Below are positions 8,957-18,300 of a stretch of DNA of 64,000 nt, piece after piece (the stretch's first letter is position 1; every line of letters starts with the position of its first letter). Below the pieces are notes generated by a model that saw only the letters and a list, made by a program, of their open reading frames with translations, ran no database searches and was not told where the DNA came from. Source of the DNA: Bryobacterales bacterium F-183 (GTDB lineage: Bacteria > Acidobacteriota > Terriglobia > Bryobacterales > Bryobacteraceae); the NCBI GenBank assembly GCA_016865505.2, contig AP025252.1:1550001-1614000 (forward strand), read 5' to 3'. Position numbers and translations under genes: made by a program.

Positions 8957-9715
8957 CTACAAACTCGCCAGCGTACGTCCGCCATCCGCGACAATCGCTT
9001 GCCCCGTGATGTAGGACCCGCGATCGCTCGCCAGCAACACGGCCAGTCCGGCAATCTCTTCCGGCTGGCCCAGATGCTGCACGGGCTGCGTACGCATCTG
9101 GTTGGCAAGCTTCTCTTCGTCTTTCCAGTAATACTCGCTCAACTGCGTCTGAATCAGCCCCGGGCAAATCGCATTCACGCGAACACCCTTCGGCCCCAGC
9201 TCCAGCGCGTACGACTGCGTCATCATGATCAACGCCGCCTTCGTCATGCTGTACAGCATCCCGTGATATTGCGGCCGCAGCCCCGATATCGATGCGATGT
9301 TGATGATCGAACCCCATCCGCGTTCGCACATGCCCGGCGCCACCGCCTGCATCAGCCGGAATGCGGACTTCAGGTTCACTTCCACCATCTTGTCGAACTT
9401 GATCTCGTCAATCTGCAACACCGGCTCCTGCGCGATGTTCGTCGCCGCGTTGTTGACGAGAATATCCACCTGCCCGAACTTCGCTGTCGCCGTCGCAATC
9501 AGATTCTGTATGTCCGCCGCGCGCCCCACATGGCAAGCAACGGGCAGCACCGAACCGCCTGGAATCTTTGCGGCAACCGCATCTAGCGTCTCCTGCTTGC
9601 GCCCGCAGATCACTACGTTCGCGCCTTCTTCGGCAAACGATCGCGCAATCGCCTCGCCAATCCCACGGCTCGCGCCGGTCACAATAGCGGTCTTGCCCTT
9701 GAGGATCATGCTCAT
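8957..9715 (-). CDS. SDR-family oxidoreductase
   Basis: 252 residues. The start is the ATG at 9715, whose ATGA overlaps the stop of the upstream gene; the upstream extension of the frame is rejected. Classical short-chain dehydrogenase features are visible: the dinucleotide motif TGASRGIG at 13-20, NNAA after the fourth strand, a catalytic serine in NIASISG, and Y155 with K159 in YSMTK. The C-terminus ends with the usual SYITGQAIVADGG. The enzyme is cytoplasmic and NAD(P)-dependent; the substrate is unknown. Translational coupling to a sugar isomerase-like gene suggests an oxidation or reduction step on a sugar or polyol (inference). It converges on the permease gene with a 2-bp gap. Confidence 0.92.
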   Translation of the reverse strand: MSMILKGKTAIVTGASRGIGEAIARSFAEEGANVVICGRKQETLDAVAAKIPGGSVLPVACHVGRAADIQNLIATATAKFGQVDILVNNAATNIAQEPVLQIDEIKFDKMVEVNLKSAFRLMQAVAPGMCERGWGSIINIASISGLRPQYHGMLYSMTKAALIMMTQSYALELGPKGVRVNAICPGLIQTQLSEYYWKDEEKLANQMRTQPVQHLGQPEEIAGLAVLLASDRGSYITGQAIVADGGRTLASL

Positions 9716-10746
9716 GCCAGCTTCAAAAACTTCTTCGTGTACGCCATGCTGATCTCCAAATCGATCCGCTCTTTTTCGGCGACCTTCTCCCGCGATACCG
9801 GAGCCTCCAGCGGCGCAGGCGTACCTCGCTCCGCCAAACTCAGAAACCGGCTGAACTCCCACGCCGGCATCTTGCGATACGAATCCCAGAACTTCGGCGA
9901 ATGATACGGGTACGGCCGCGGCCCGGTGACGATAATCTCGAGCGACATCGCCTTGCCCGGACACAAAGTCAAAAACTTCGTCAAATACCCTTCAATATCG
10001 ATGTTGCCTTCGCCCATGCGCGTCCACTGCACGGCTACGCCTTCCGGCGTGGTCCACAACAGCGTATCTCGCACATGGCTGGTCAGGACATACGGCGCCA
10101 GCGTCTCAAGCGTCAGGTGCGGATCTTCAATCGCCCACAGCGGATTGCCGGAATCCAAGCAAACACCCACAAAATCCTTGCCCGCCGCCTCCACAAGCCC
10201 CTTCAATTCGCGAGCCTGCATATCCCCTGCGTGATTCTCCACCGCCACCTTCAGCCCCGCATCGCGAACCTGCGACCGTACCGCCCGCAGCGTCTTCACC
10301 GTACTCTCGATATGCCGGTCAATCTCGCCATTCTCGCGATCGGCCATCGACCCCAAAAAGCACCGGATAATCGGCGACCCCACGGTCTTCGCCGCGCGAA
10401 CCATGCGTACCAACTGCTGCTCTGCCGTACCCTGCTTCGGGTCAAACAGCTTCGAAGTCGGACAGATGGACCGCATGCCCAACTCGATCTCGATGCCCAA
10501 CTCCTCCGCCTTGGCCCGTACCTTCTGCAGGTGCGCATCTTCCAAAGACCCCATAAACCGGATCTCCGAAAAGTGCACCGTGCGGATCTTGTGCTTTGCC
10601 GCGTAGTCCAAAAATTGAAACGCGTCCCAACCCTGGGACCGCAGCGAGAACAGATCTAACCCCAATCGGGGCGGCTGCACAACAGTACCCGCGCCGGACT
10701 GAGCCAGCAGCGGTGCGGCGGCGGACAAAACCGTTCGGCGAGTCAT
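9712..10746 (-). CDS. Exported sugar phosphate isomerase/epimerase-like TIM-barrel protein
   Basis: 344 residues. The N-terminus MTRRTVLSAAAPLLAQSGAG looks like a Tat signal (RR followed by a hydrophobic stretch). The mature part fits the xylose-isomerase-like TIM barrel (AP endonuclease 2 superfamily): LGLDLFSLRSQGW at the first strand, VAVENHAGDMQARELK with a conserved Glu-Asn-His, VCLDSGNPLW, and later SLEIIVTGPRPYP. Such proteins bind a divalent metal and act on sugars or inositols, but many exported members have no tested activity. The downstream SDR gene overlaps it by 4 bp. An inverted repeat and the promoter region shared with the divergent membrane protein lie upstream. Confidence 0.82.
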   Translation of the reverse strand: MTRRTVLSAAAPLLAQSGAGTVVQPPRLGLDLFSLRSQGWDAFQFLDYAAKHKIRTVHFSEIRFMGSLEDAHLQKVRAKAEELGIEIELGMRSICPTSKLFDPKQGTAEQQLVRMVRAAKTVGSPIIRCFLGSMADRENGEIDRHIESTVKTLRAVRSQVRDAGLKVAVENHAGDMQARELKGLVEAAGKDFVGVCLDSGNPLWAIEDPHLTLETLAPYVLTSHVRDTLLWTTPEGVAVQWTRMGEGNIDIEGYLTKFLTLCPGKAMSLEIIVTGPRPYPYHSPKFWDSYRKMPAWEFSRFLSLAERGTPAPLEAPVSREKVAEKERIDLEISMAYTKKFLKLA

Positions 10747-10764
10747 CTTAAGAATAGTGTGATC

Positions 10765-10784
10765 GTATCAGATCCGCCTGATAC
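10765..10784. promoter_or_regulatory. Inverted repeat between divergent genes
   Basis: GTATCAG and CTGATAC form a perfect 7-bp inverted repeat with a 6-bp spacer. The right arm overlaps a TACAAT -10-like hexamer (10782-10787) reading towards the gene at 10832. It is a candidate operator for the membrane protein gene, the isomerase/SDR operon, or both. Confidence 0.45.
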
Positions 10785-10800
10785 AATAACCGTTTCCTGG

Positions 10801-10813
10801 CCTGTCAGACAGG
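10801..10813 (+). promoter_or_regulatory. Short palindrome in the leader of the membrane protein gene
   Basis: CCTGTCAGACAGG is a perfect 6-bp inverted repeat with a 1-bp centre, 8 bp before the Shine-Dalgarno sequence. It may be a protein-binding site; the loop is too small for a good RNA hairpin. Confidence 0.3.
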
Positions 10814-10831
10814 TACTCAACGGAGGAACAT

Positions 10832-11239
10832 TTGCGGCGCATTATTGAGTTCGCCCTTCGCGTTTACAGCTATGTCATGTCCATCGCCTCGAGCCTCGGC
10901 CTGCTCGGTTTGGCGGTCGTCGCGAAGATGAGTGGCGAAGCAGATAGCCTGGTCGTCCAGGCGCTTCCCTGGAAAGGCGAAGAACTGACCAACTGGCTCC
11001 TTGGCCTCGGCATCGTGGGCCTCATCTCAGGCGCGGGAGCCGCCTTCACCAAAGGCCCGCTACGCTTTCTGCTCCCCCTATGGAGCGTCTATTTCGCGTA
11101 CCTGATGGTCAAGGGCAACTTCCTCAGCACCACCAAAACCTTCGACGGCCCCACCGAGTTCTACCAGACCATCTCGTACGTGGCAGGCCTCGTGGTGAGT
11201 GCCTTCGCGAGCCTTCTGCAACTCAAGAAGCGCCCGTAA
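10832..11239 (+). CDS. Small integral membrane protein of unknown function
   Basis: 135 residues. The start is TTG at 10832, supported by CGGAGGA 6 bp upstream. Four hydrophobic segments are predicted at about 13-33, 54-74, 76-94 and 112-130, with a short charged tail ending LKKRP. Only KMSGEADS and the loop with KGEELTN are clearly polar. I recognise no family. It is divergent from the isomerase/SDR operon, and its last 17 bp overlap the end of the convergent qorB-like gene. Confidence 0.75.
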   Translation: MRRIIEFALRVYSYVMSIASSLGLLGLAVVAKMSGEADSLVVQALPWKGEELTNWLLGLGIVGLISGAGAAFTKGPLRFLLPLWSVYFAYLMVKGNFLSTTKTFDGPTEFYQTISYVAGLVVSAFASLLQLKKRP

Positions 11240-12080
11240 CCATCGCCGCAACAGCTTGATCCATCGGCGTACTCTCGCGCCCGATCAACGCTCGCAGGCT
11301 TCCGCCCTCTTGACGGTCGAGTTCGCCCTTCGCGGCCCACTCATCTGCATCGGCCAACGCACGAGCCAACGCGGGTGGAAGCCCCATGCCCGCCAGCGCC
11401 GCTTCATAGTCCGCCTGCGGAAGATCACGGTACACCACCGTCTTGCCGCTCGCCTTTGCCGCCGCTGCCGCCAGTTCCGTCAGCGTGTACGCAGAATCAC
11501 CCGGCAACTCGTACGTCTGATTCACATGACCTTCACCGGTCAGCACAATTGCCGCCGCCTCGGCCAGATCCTCACGGGTCGCCGACGCAAAGCGACCCTC
11601 GCCCGCGGCGCCAATAATCGCCCCGTGCGCAATCGCCGCACCCAGCCATTCTGTGTGATTTTCCAGATACCACGCGTTCCGCAGAATTGTGTACGGCACA
11701 CCAGACCCCCGCAAGTACACCTCCGTCTCGCGATGCGGAATCGCAAGTTCCATGCGCGACGTATCGGCGCGCAACATGCTCGTGTACGCCAACTGCTTCA
11801 CGCCAGCGGCGCGTGCCGTGTCAATCACTGCGCGATGCTGCGCCAACCGTTGCTCCAGGTCGTTGGACGAAATCAGCAGCACTCGCTCTACGCCCTGTAA
11901 CGCCGTTGCAATGGTGTCCGGCTGCTCATAGTCCAACTGCCGGACATCCACGCCCTGCTCAGCCAAAGCAGCGGCCTTCCCCGGCGTCCGTACCCCAACC
12001 GCAATCTTCGCGTTCTTCTGCAACAGTTTGTTCACCACCAGCGCGCCAAGCTTGCCGGTAGCTCCAGTGACAAGAATCAT
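11223..12080 (-). CDS. qorB: NAD(P)H-binding oxidoreductase, QorB-like (NmrA family)
   Basis: 285 residues. It begins with the Rossmann motif MILVTGATGKLG, with further NmrA/QorB features: VGVRTPGKA for NADP discrimination, YTSMLRADTS, IPHRETEVYLRGSGVPYTILRNAWYLEN and a REDLAEAAA helix. This closely follows the type 2 quinone oxidoreductase pattern, a cytoplasmic enzyme that reduces quinones with NAD(P)H. AGAGGAG lies 5 bp before the ATG. The divergent neighbour is an HxlR regulator with an N-terminal cysteine, the same pairing as qor2/qorR in other bacteria (family knowledge). Disulfide or quinone stress is therefore the likely inducer. Confidence 0.85.
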   Translation of the reverse strand: MILVTGATGKLGALVVNKLLQKNAKIAVGVRTPGKAAALAEQGVDVRQLDYEQPDTIATALQGVERVLLISSNDLEQRLAQHRAVIDTARAAGVKQLAYTSMLRADTSRMELAIPHRETEVYLRGSGVPYTILRNAWYLENHTEWLGAAIAHGAIIGAAGEGRFASATREDLAEAAAIVLTGEGHVNQTYELPGDSAYTLTELAAAAAKASGKTVVYRDLPQADYEAALAGMGLPPALARALADADEWAAKGELDRQEGGSLRALIGRESTPMDQAVAAMVTGAS

Positions 12081-12110
12081 AAAGCTCCTCTACCCGCAGC
12101 ATAGGGCACA

Positions 12111-12147
12111 AGCTTACTTTTTGGAAGTACGTACTTTCTGGTAAGCT
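12111..12147. promoter_or_regulatory. Operator region between qorB-like and HxlR genes
   Basis: AAGTACGTACTT at 12125-12136 is a perfect 12-bp palindrome. It is flanked by AGCTTAC (12111-12117) and GTAAGCT (12141-12147), which are reverse complements. The region covers about half of the 73-bp gap between the two start codons and could regulate both genes through HxlR binding. Confidence 0.6.
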
Positions 12148-12153
12148 GCTTAC

Positions 12154-12543
12154 GTGGCCTCCACCAAGCGTCGGCAGCCGTCCGGCAATGTGTACCTTCC
12201 AGGCTGCCCCTCGCGCAGTATTCTCGACACCGTCACCTCGCGTTGGGGCGCACTGATCCTCATCCTGTTGTTGAAAGAAGGCCCTTTGCGTTTTAGTGAG
12301 CTGGCCCGCGCCATCGGCGGCGTGAGTGAGAAAATGCTGGCGCAGTCCTTACAGGCGCTCGAAAAGGACGGCTTCCTCCTCCGCACCGTCTATCCGACCA
12401 TCCCGCCCAAGGTGGACTACCGTCTCACCGCACTCGGTCAGGACCTCGCTCCATGCGTCAAAAGCCTCGCGTCATGGGTGGAAGCGCATGTCGGCGATGT
12501 GATGGAGCATCGCAAGCGCCATCAGACAAAAGCTAGTTCTTGA
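12154..12543 (+). CDS. HxlR-family transcriptional regulator, probable thiol sensor
   Basis: 129 residues starting at GTG 12154. HxlR signatures are present: CPSRSILDTVTSRWGALILILLL at the start of the winged helix, LRFSELARAIGGVSEKMLAQSLQALEKDGF, and VDYRLTALG in the wing. Cys18 precedes the first helix at the position used by redox-sensing members such as YodB, HypR and QorR; a second cysteine sits near residue 107. It is divergent from a QorB-like reductase with a palindrome between them, so it most likely represses both under reducing conditions. Its last 11 bp overlap the convergent TPR gene. Confidence 0.88.
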   Translation: MASTKRRQPSGNVYLPGCPSRSILDTVTSRWGALILILLLKEGPLRFSELARAIGGVSEKMLAQSLQALEKDGFLLRTVYPTIPPKVDYRLTALGQDLAPCVKSLASWVEAHVGDVMEHRKRHQTKASS

Positions 12544-13534
12544 ACGGACGCCCCTGCGCCGCTTCGAGTATCGTCGGATTCTCCCGGCGCAACCGTAGCG
12601 ACAGCTCACGCTCCACCTTTGCCTTCGCCTCATCGCCCTGCCGGAAGTAGATCTGGCTCAACATCAGGTGCGGTTGCGGATGCTTCGGATCCATCTCAAT
12701 CGTGGTCCGCAACTCTGCAATCGCTTCCTCCCAACGCTCCAGGTTCATCAGCGCGCGGCTCAGCAACACCCGCGCCGGAATATAGTCCGCACGGCACGCA
12801 ATCGACTGCCGCAGGAACCCCAGCGCCTCTTCATTTTTGCCCTGCTTCACCAGCAGATCGCCCAAGAAGAACGGCGGCTCCTCGTACTTCGAATCCAGCG
12901 CAATGGCCTTCCGCAAGTACCCGATGGCATCTTCCATCGCACCGCGCTTCTGCAGATAAAACGCATGCTCAAAGTTTGCGCGAGGCAGGTCCGGAAACCG
13001 CTTCACCGCCTCCGCCGCGGCCGCCTCCCCGCTATCAAAATCTCCCGCATCCTGAAACGCCTTGATCGCCAGAAAGTACGCATTCGGCTCTCCAGCCTTA
13101 TCGCGCAGCAACTGCTTTGCCACCTCCGCCGCCTCATTGAAGTACCGCCCCTTGCCGTACTCCACAATCAGCAACTCCAGCAGCATCCGCGGATGGCTCG
13201 AAGGAATCACTCGCGCCGCCCGCCACGCCCGAATCGCATCATCCACGCGATTCACCTGCGAATACGACGCCCCCAGCAGATACCTCGTATTGAAATCCTT
13301 GGGATTCACCGCCGCCGCGCGCTCCAGCACAGGCACAGCATCTGCCGGACGCTTCAGGTTGAAGTACGTCAGCCCCAAATTGAACAGCGACGGAAAGTGC
13401 TTGGGATTCTGCTGCAGCGCCTTCTGCCACAGCCCAATCGCCTGGTCGTACTGCTTCCGCATCGCAAGCTCCTGTGCCTGCGATGCCAGCTCGTCCTGCG
13501 CCATCCACAACGTCGCAAAAACCAGTCCCAGCAC
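12533..13534 (-). CDS. Exported tetratricopeptide repeat protein
   Basis: 333 residues from a GTG at 13534, which lies 5 bp after the stop of the upstream FG-GAP gene and gives a short signal sequence (MLGLVFATLWMAQ). An ATG at 13504 is the alternative. Eight or so TPR units fill the rest, with repeated patterns such as LWQKALQQNPKHFPSLFNLGLTYF and ELRTTIEMDPKHPQPHLMLSQIYF. TPRs are protein-binding scaffolds. Pairing with a secreted FG-GAP/UnbV protein, opposite an outer-membrane receptor, is common in Acidobacteriota and suggests joint work in the periplasm or at the surface (inference). No enzymatic domain is visible. Confidence 0.85.
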   Translation of the reverse strand: MLGLVFATLWMAQDELASQAQELAMRKQYDQAIGLWQKALQQNPKHFPSLFNLGLTYFNLKRPADAVPVLERAAAVNPKDFNTRYLLGASYSQVNRVDDAIRAWRAARVIPSSHPRMLLELLIVEYGKGRYFNEAAEVAKQLLRDKAGEPNAYFLAIKAFQDAGDFDSGEAAAAEAVKRFPDLPRANFEHAFYLQKRGAMEDAIGYLRKAIALDSKYEEPPFFLGDLLVKQGKNEEALGFLRQSIACRADYIPARVLLSRALMNLERWEEAIAELRTTIEMDPKHPQPHLMLSQIYFRQGDEAKAKVERELSLRLRRENPTILEAAQGRPFKN

Positions 13535-13539
13535 GTTTT

Positions 13540-15243
13540 CTATTTTTCCACCAACACGATCTCTTGATTCGCCTTCACGCTCGCAAACTCCTGCGTCTCG
13601 CCACTCGGCCACCGTACGCGAATCACGCCGCTCTCCGCCTGCGTACCCAACCCAAAGTGCAGCCGCAGATCGTTGTGCGACAAAAAGCTCGTCTGGCTCA
13701 TCACCACCAGCTTCTGCTTGCCCACCGTAACCTCAGCGCCAATGGCAGACCGGTTCGACTTCGTACCCTGCAGCTTCACCCGCAGCCAGCCATTCTTGTT
13801 CGAAACATCGTTCCGCAACAATGTCGGAGGCTCATTCATGTTCATGATCAGCACATCCACATCGCCGTCGTTATCGATGTCTCCAAACGCTACCCCGCGG
13901 CTCGAATGCTTCTCTGCCACCGCCGCACCAGCCAGGTGGCTCACGTCTTCAAACCGGCATCCACCCAGGTTGCGATACACCAGGCGGGGATTGCGATACT
14001 CCTCCGAGCTCTTCGCCGTTTCCAGTTCCGGGTACACATGCCCATTGGCCTGAAATACATCAATCAAGCCGTCGTTATCCAGGTCCACAAAGCCGACGCC
14101 CCAGCCCACATATTGCGGATTCACACCCAACCCCGCGCGCAGTACGCCGTCTTCAAAAACTCCCTTGCCGCGATTCAAATACAGATTCGGATGATCGCCT
14201 GCAAAGTTCGTCTTGAACACATCCAGATGCCCGTCGCCATTACAGTCCGCCAGCGCGATCCCCATGCCGCCCTGCTCGAATCCATGTTCATTGAACGCGA
14301 CCCCCGCCTCCGCACCGATCTCCGCAAAAGTACCGTCCTTCTGATTGCGAAAGAACAGCGAGGGCGTGGAATCGGACGCGACGTACAAGTCCGGCCATCC
14401 GTCTTCGTTCAAGTCCGCGGCCACCGCCGTGAACGCATAGAAACCCTGCGCATCCCCGATCTTCGACGATGCCGTCACATCTGCAAACGTACCGTCGCCC
14501 TTGTTCCGGTACAAGCTCACCTTGCCGTATGGCAACCCGCGAGGCCCGCAAAACACGGGCATGCCCTTCCACTCGCAGTTCGACGTCTTGCCCGGCAGTG
14601 GCGCCGTCGCCAAATCGAACTTCTGGTAGCTCGTGACAAAAAGATCCAGCAAGCCGTCGCGATCATAATCCACGAACGTACACCCGGACGACCAATCCTT
14701 CGCGCCCGCCGCGGGAACCGCCTTGCTCGCATCCACGAACTTACCCTTGCCCGTGTTGCGCAGCAGAACGTTCGGTCCCCAGTACGTCACAAACAAATCG
14801 GTGAAGCCATCGTTATCGTAATCGCCGGCACAAACGCCGCTACCCCAACCTTTCTGCGCGACACCGGCAGCTACCGACACATCCTCGAATAATCCTTTTT
14901 GACTATTGCGGTACAGCTTGTTCGTCGCGTCTACTGGAGGTGTATCGAGGCGTGATCCGTTCACCAGGAACACGTCCAAAAAGCCGTCGTTGTCGAAGTC
15001 CAGCAGCGCCACTCCGCTACCGTTCGCTTCGATGATGTAGCGCTTCGTCTTCTCGCCACCCGCAATCACCGGCGATCGCAACCCTGCCGTCCTCGCCGTA
15101 TCCACCAGCTTCGACGTCCACGGAATACCCGAAAAAGCCGAGCGTTTTTCGGCAATTGCATTGTGCGTCGCGACACCCTGGGCTTTAACGTTAAAGCTCC
15201 AGCAAACTGCACAAAACACGAGGTTGCGCACGAGCGTATTCAT
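13540..15243 (-). CDS. Secreted FG-GAP/VCBS repeat protein with UnbV (ASPIC) C-terminus
   Basis: 567 residues from the ATG at 15243, which gives the signal peptide MNTLVRNLVFCAVCWSFNVKAQ. The body is a beta-propeller of FG-GAP repeats with calcium-binding loops of the form DxDxDGxxD (LLDFDNDGFLDVFLVNG, AGDYDNDGFTDLFV, LADCNGDGHLDVFK, FGDIDNDGDVDVLI). The C-terminal UnbV/ASPIC segment has NRSAIGAEV, HNDLRLHFGLG and VRWPSGETQEF. This is the CRTAC1 architecture, secreted and probably ligand- or glycan-binding. The TPR gene follows 5 bp after the stop. It is divergent from the Oar-like receptor, with about 80 bp between. Confidence 0.9.
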   Translation of the reverse strand: MNTLVRNLVFCAVCWSFNVKAQGVATHNAIAEKRSAFSGIPWTSKLVDTARTAGLRSPVIAGGEKTKRYIIEANGSGVALLDFDNDGFLDVFLVNGSRLDTPPVDATNKLYRNSQKGLFEDVSVAAGVAQKGWGSGVCAGDYDNDGFTDLFVTYWGPNVLLRNTGKGKFVDASKAVPAAGAKDWSSGCTFVDYDRDGLLDLFVTSYQKFDLATAPLPGKTSNCEWKGMPVFCGPRGLPYGKVSLYRNKGDGTFADVTASSKIGDAQGFYAFTAVAADLNEDGWPDLYVASDSTPSLFFRNQKDGTFAEIGAEAGVAFNEHGFEQGGMGIALADCNGDGHLDVFKTNFAGDHPNLYLNRGKGVFEDGVLRAGLGVNPQYVGWGVGFVDLDNDGLIDVFQANGHVYPELETAKSSEEYRNPRLVYRNLGGCRFEDVSHLAGAAVAEKHSSRGVAFGDIDNDGDVDVLIMNMNEPPTLLRNDVSNKNGWLRVKLQGTKSNRSAIGAEVTVGKQKLVVMSQTSFLSHNDLRLHFGLGTQAESGVIRVRWPSGETQEFASVKANQEIVLVEK

Positions 15244-15325
15244 CTGATATAAATCTTCACACGCTGGAGGGGCCAAATAAAATCAGTACGGCTCTTCCAC
15301 ATTTGGGAGGTTCGAAAGGAAGCAG

Positions 15326-18300
15326 ATGTCTCACCGCTTGAGAAGCTTCTGTACCATGGCGGCCATGTTCAGCCTAGCCGCTTGGACGCTTCACGCACAA
15401 ACCACCACCGCCACAATTGTTGGCGATGTGGCCGATTCCTCAGGGGCGGCCTTGGTGGATGCAAAAATCATAGTACGCAACGTCGGTACAGGACTGGAAC
15501 GCGACACCACCACCGACAATAGCGGCGCATACCGCGTCCCCACACTCAATCCCGGTACGTATGAAGTTACCGTCAGCAAGTCCGGGTTCCAAACGCAGAA
15601 CGCCAAAAACATCGTTCTCGAAGTCGCGCAGACCGTCAAGCTAGACTTCAAGCTCGGTGTCGGACAGGTCAGTGAAAGCGTCAACGTAACCGCCGCCGCT
15701 CCCGTACTGCAAACGCAGGACGCCAGCGTCGGCAACACGGTCACCACCTTCGACGTGGGCCGCATCCCGGTGAACGGCCGCAACTATACCCGCCTCATCA
15801 TGTTGATGCCGGGCTCCAGCGACCAGGGCAGCAGCCAGAGCAAGGGCACCGCCGAAAGCGGCACCCAGCTCATCTCGGTCAACGGCCAGCGCCGCCAGGA
15901 CAATAGCTACACCGTTGACGGCGTCGACAACAACTTCATGATGATGAACTCCCCGGGCCTGTCCCCACCCATGGACAGCCTTCAGGAATTCCGCGTCGCC
16001 ACCAACAACTCGGCCGAGTTCGGCCGTTCCGCCGGCGCCAACGTCAACATGGCCATCCGCAGCGGCACCAACGAACTCCACGGCAGCGTGTATGAGTACT
16101 TCCGCAACAACGTCCTCGACGCTAACGAGTTCTTCGCCAACCGTCAGGGCCGCGGCAAAGTGCCATTCCGCCAGAACCAGTTCGGCGTCTCCGCCGGCGG
16201 ACCTGTGTGGATCCCCAAGCTCTACAACGGTCAGAACAAGACCTTCTGGTTTGCCAACTACGAAGGCTTCCGCCGCCGTCGTGGTACCACCGCCATTTCG
16301 AACACCCCGCCAGTAGCGCAGCGCCAGGGCGATTTCTCGGGCCAGTCCCGCCAGATCTTCGACCCCCTCACCTCCCAGCAGACCGCTGCCGGCATCATCC
16401 GCAACCAGTTCCCCGGCAACATCATCCCCGCCAGCCGCATCGCTCCGTCGATCAAGCTGCTCGTGGACACCTACATGCCGCTTCCGGTCAACAACAATCT
16501 CACCCAGAACCTGTTGAACACCGAATCGCAAGCCAACGATCGCGACGCGCTCGTTATGCGCTTCGACCATCAGATGGGCTCCAAGGACAACCTGTTCGTC
16601 CGCTACCTCTATCAGCGCGCCGACCTGTTGAGCCCCAACGCTAACGTCAATTTCTTCTCGCAGTCCAGCTTTGGCGGACACAACCTGGGCGCTGGTTGGA
16701 ACCACCTCTTCTCCTCGAGCACCGTGCTCGAAGTGAAGTTCGGCTACAACAACCCCCAGAACCCCGGCCTGAGCTACGGCCGCAAGCTCACCCGTACAGA
16801 CTTCTTGACCCAGGCGGGCATCACCATGTTCCAGCCCGACGTGATCAGCAACACCGTACCCCCCAACTTCAACGCCGTCGGCGAATGGAGCGTGGGTGGC
16901 GGTGGCGACATCACCGCAGACAAGATCTGGCAGGGCATCGCCAACATGTCCATGATCAAGGGACGCCACTCGATCAAGTTCGGCGCCAACTACTCGCGCC
17001 GCCACTTCTTCACCAACACGGCCAACCCCATGAACGGCGACGCGCTGTTTGATACGCGCCTCACCAACTCCGCCAACATCGCTAACTCAGGTCACAGCTT
17101 TGCCACCATGCTGCTCGGTTTCCCCACGGAAATCCGCCGCGGCCAGGGCAATACTTTGACCCAGGGCCGCATCAACGCTCCCCAGTTCTTCATTCAGGAC
17201 GACTGGCGCGTCACTAGCAAGCTCACCTTGAACGTCGGTCTCCGCTATGAGTTCCAGAACGCTCCTTACGAAATCACGGACCGTCTCGGCAACCTCACCA
17301 TCAGCCGCGACCCCGCCAGTGGCCGTTACACCGGCACTCTGATGTGGGCCAGCACGAATCCGGAAGTCGATCCCGAAACCGGACTTCGGAACCAGCCCGC
17401 CAAGCAACTCGGCTTCGGCCGCGCCCTGATGCAGAGCGACTACAACAACTTCGCTCCTCGCATCGGCATCGCCTATCAGATGGACAGCAAGACCGTTATC
17501 CGCACCGGCTACGGCTTGTTCTACAACTCTACGTTCGTGCAGGAACTGCAGGATCTGCGTAAGTTCTGGCCGTTCACGATTCAGCAGGTGTTCACCCCGA
17601 ACACCGGCGCCACGCCGGACCTGCGTATCACCGACCAGGGCCCGTCGTTCTCCAACACCTCCGCCATCGGCGGCTGGCCGCAGAACCCCAGCAACCGCAC
17701 GCCTTACTCGCAGCAGTGGAACTTCTCCATCCAGCGTCAGGTCATGAACGACATGTCCTTCGACATCGCGTATGTCGGTGCCGGCAATCGCAAGCAGGCG
17801 GGCTACACCGCCATCAACGCCGCTCGTCCCGGCCCCGGCGCGGTCAACCCCCGCCGCCTGGTCCCCGAGTTCAGCGACCTCGATGGTGGTGCCAACCGCT
17901 TCGGTTCCAACTACCACTCGCTGCAGGTCGGCCTCAAGAAGCGTTACTCCGCAGGCCTCCTGTTCAACGTCAACTACACCTGGGGCAAGATCCTCGACGA
18001 CCAGTCTTCGCTGGCCGAATGGAAGACCCAGGATCCCTACAACATGCGTGCCGACTACTCCCGCGCCTCCATCGACATCCGCCACGTGTTCAACGCATCG
18101 TATGTCTATGACCTGCCCTTTGGCCGTGGCATGAAGTACGGCGGCAACATGCATCCGTTCGCCAACGCAATCCTCGGCGGCTGGGTAATCGACGGCTTCG
18201 TTCGCGCTCAAACTGGACGTCCCTTCAACGTCACTTCCGGTTCCGATCGCGCCAACGTCGGCCGTACCTACCAGCGTCCCAACGTCTCCGGCGACCCCAA

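Noticed and set aside
9716-9964. N-terminal extension of the SDR gene
   Set aside because: It would overlap the isomerase gene by 250 bp; the ATGA overlap at 9712-9715 is the normal coupled start.
13474-14892. Plus-strand open frame of 472 codons opposite the FG-GAP protein
   Set aside because: Arg/His/Pro-rich product without domains; the minus strand encodes a typical calcium-loop protein.
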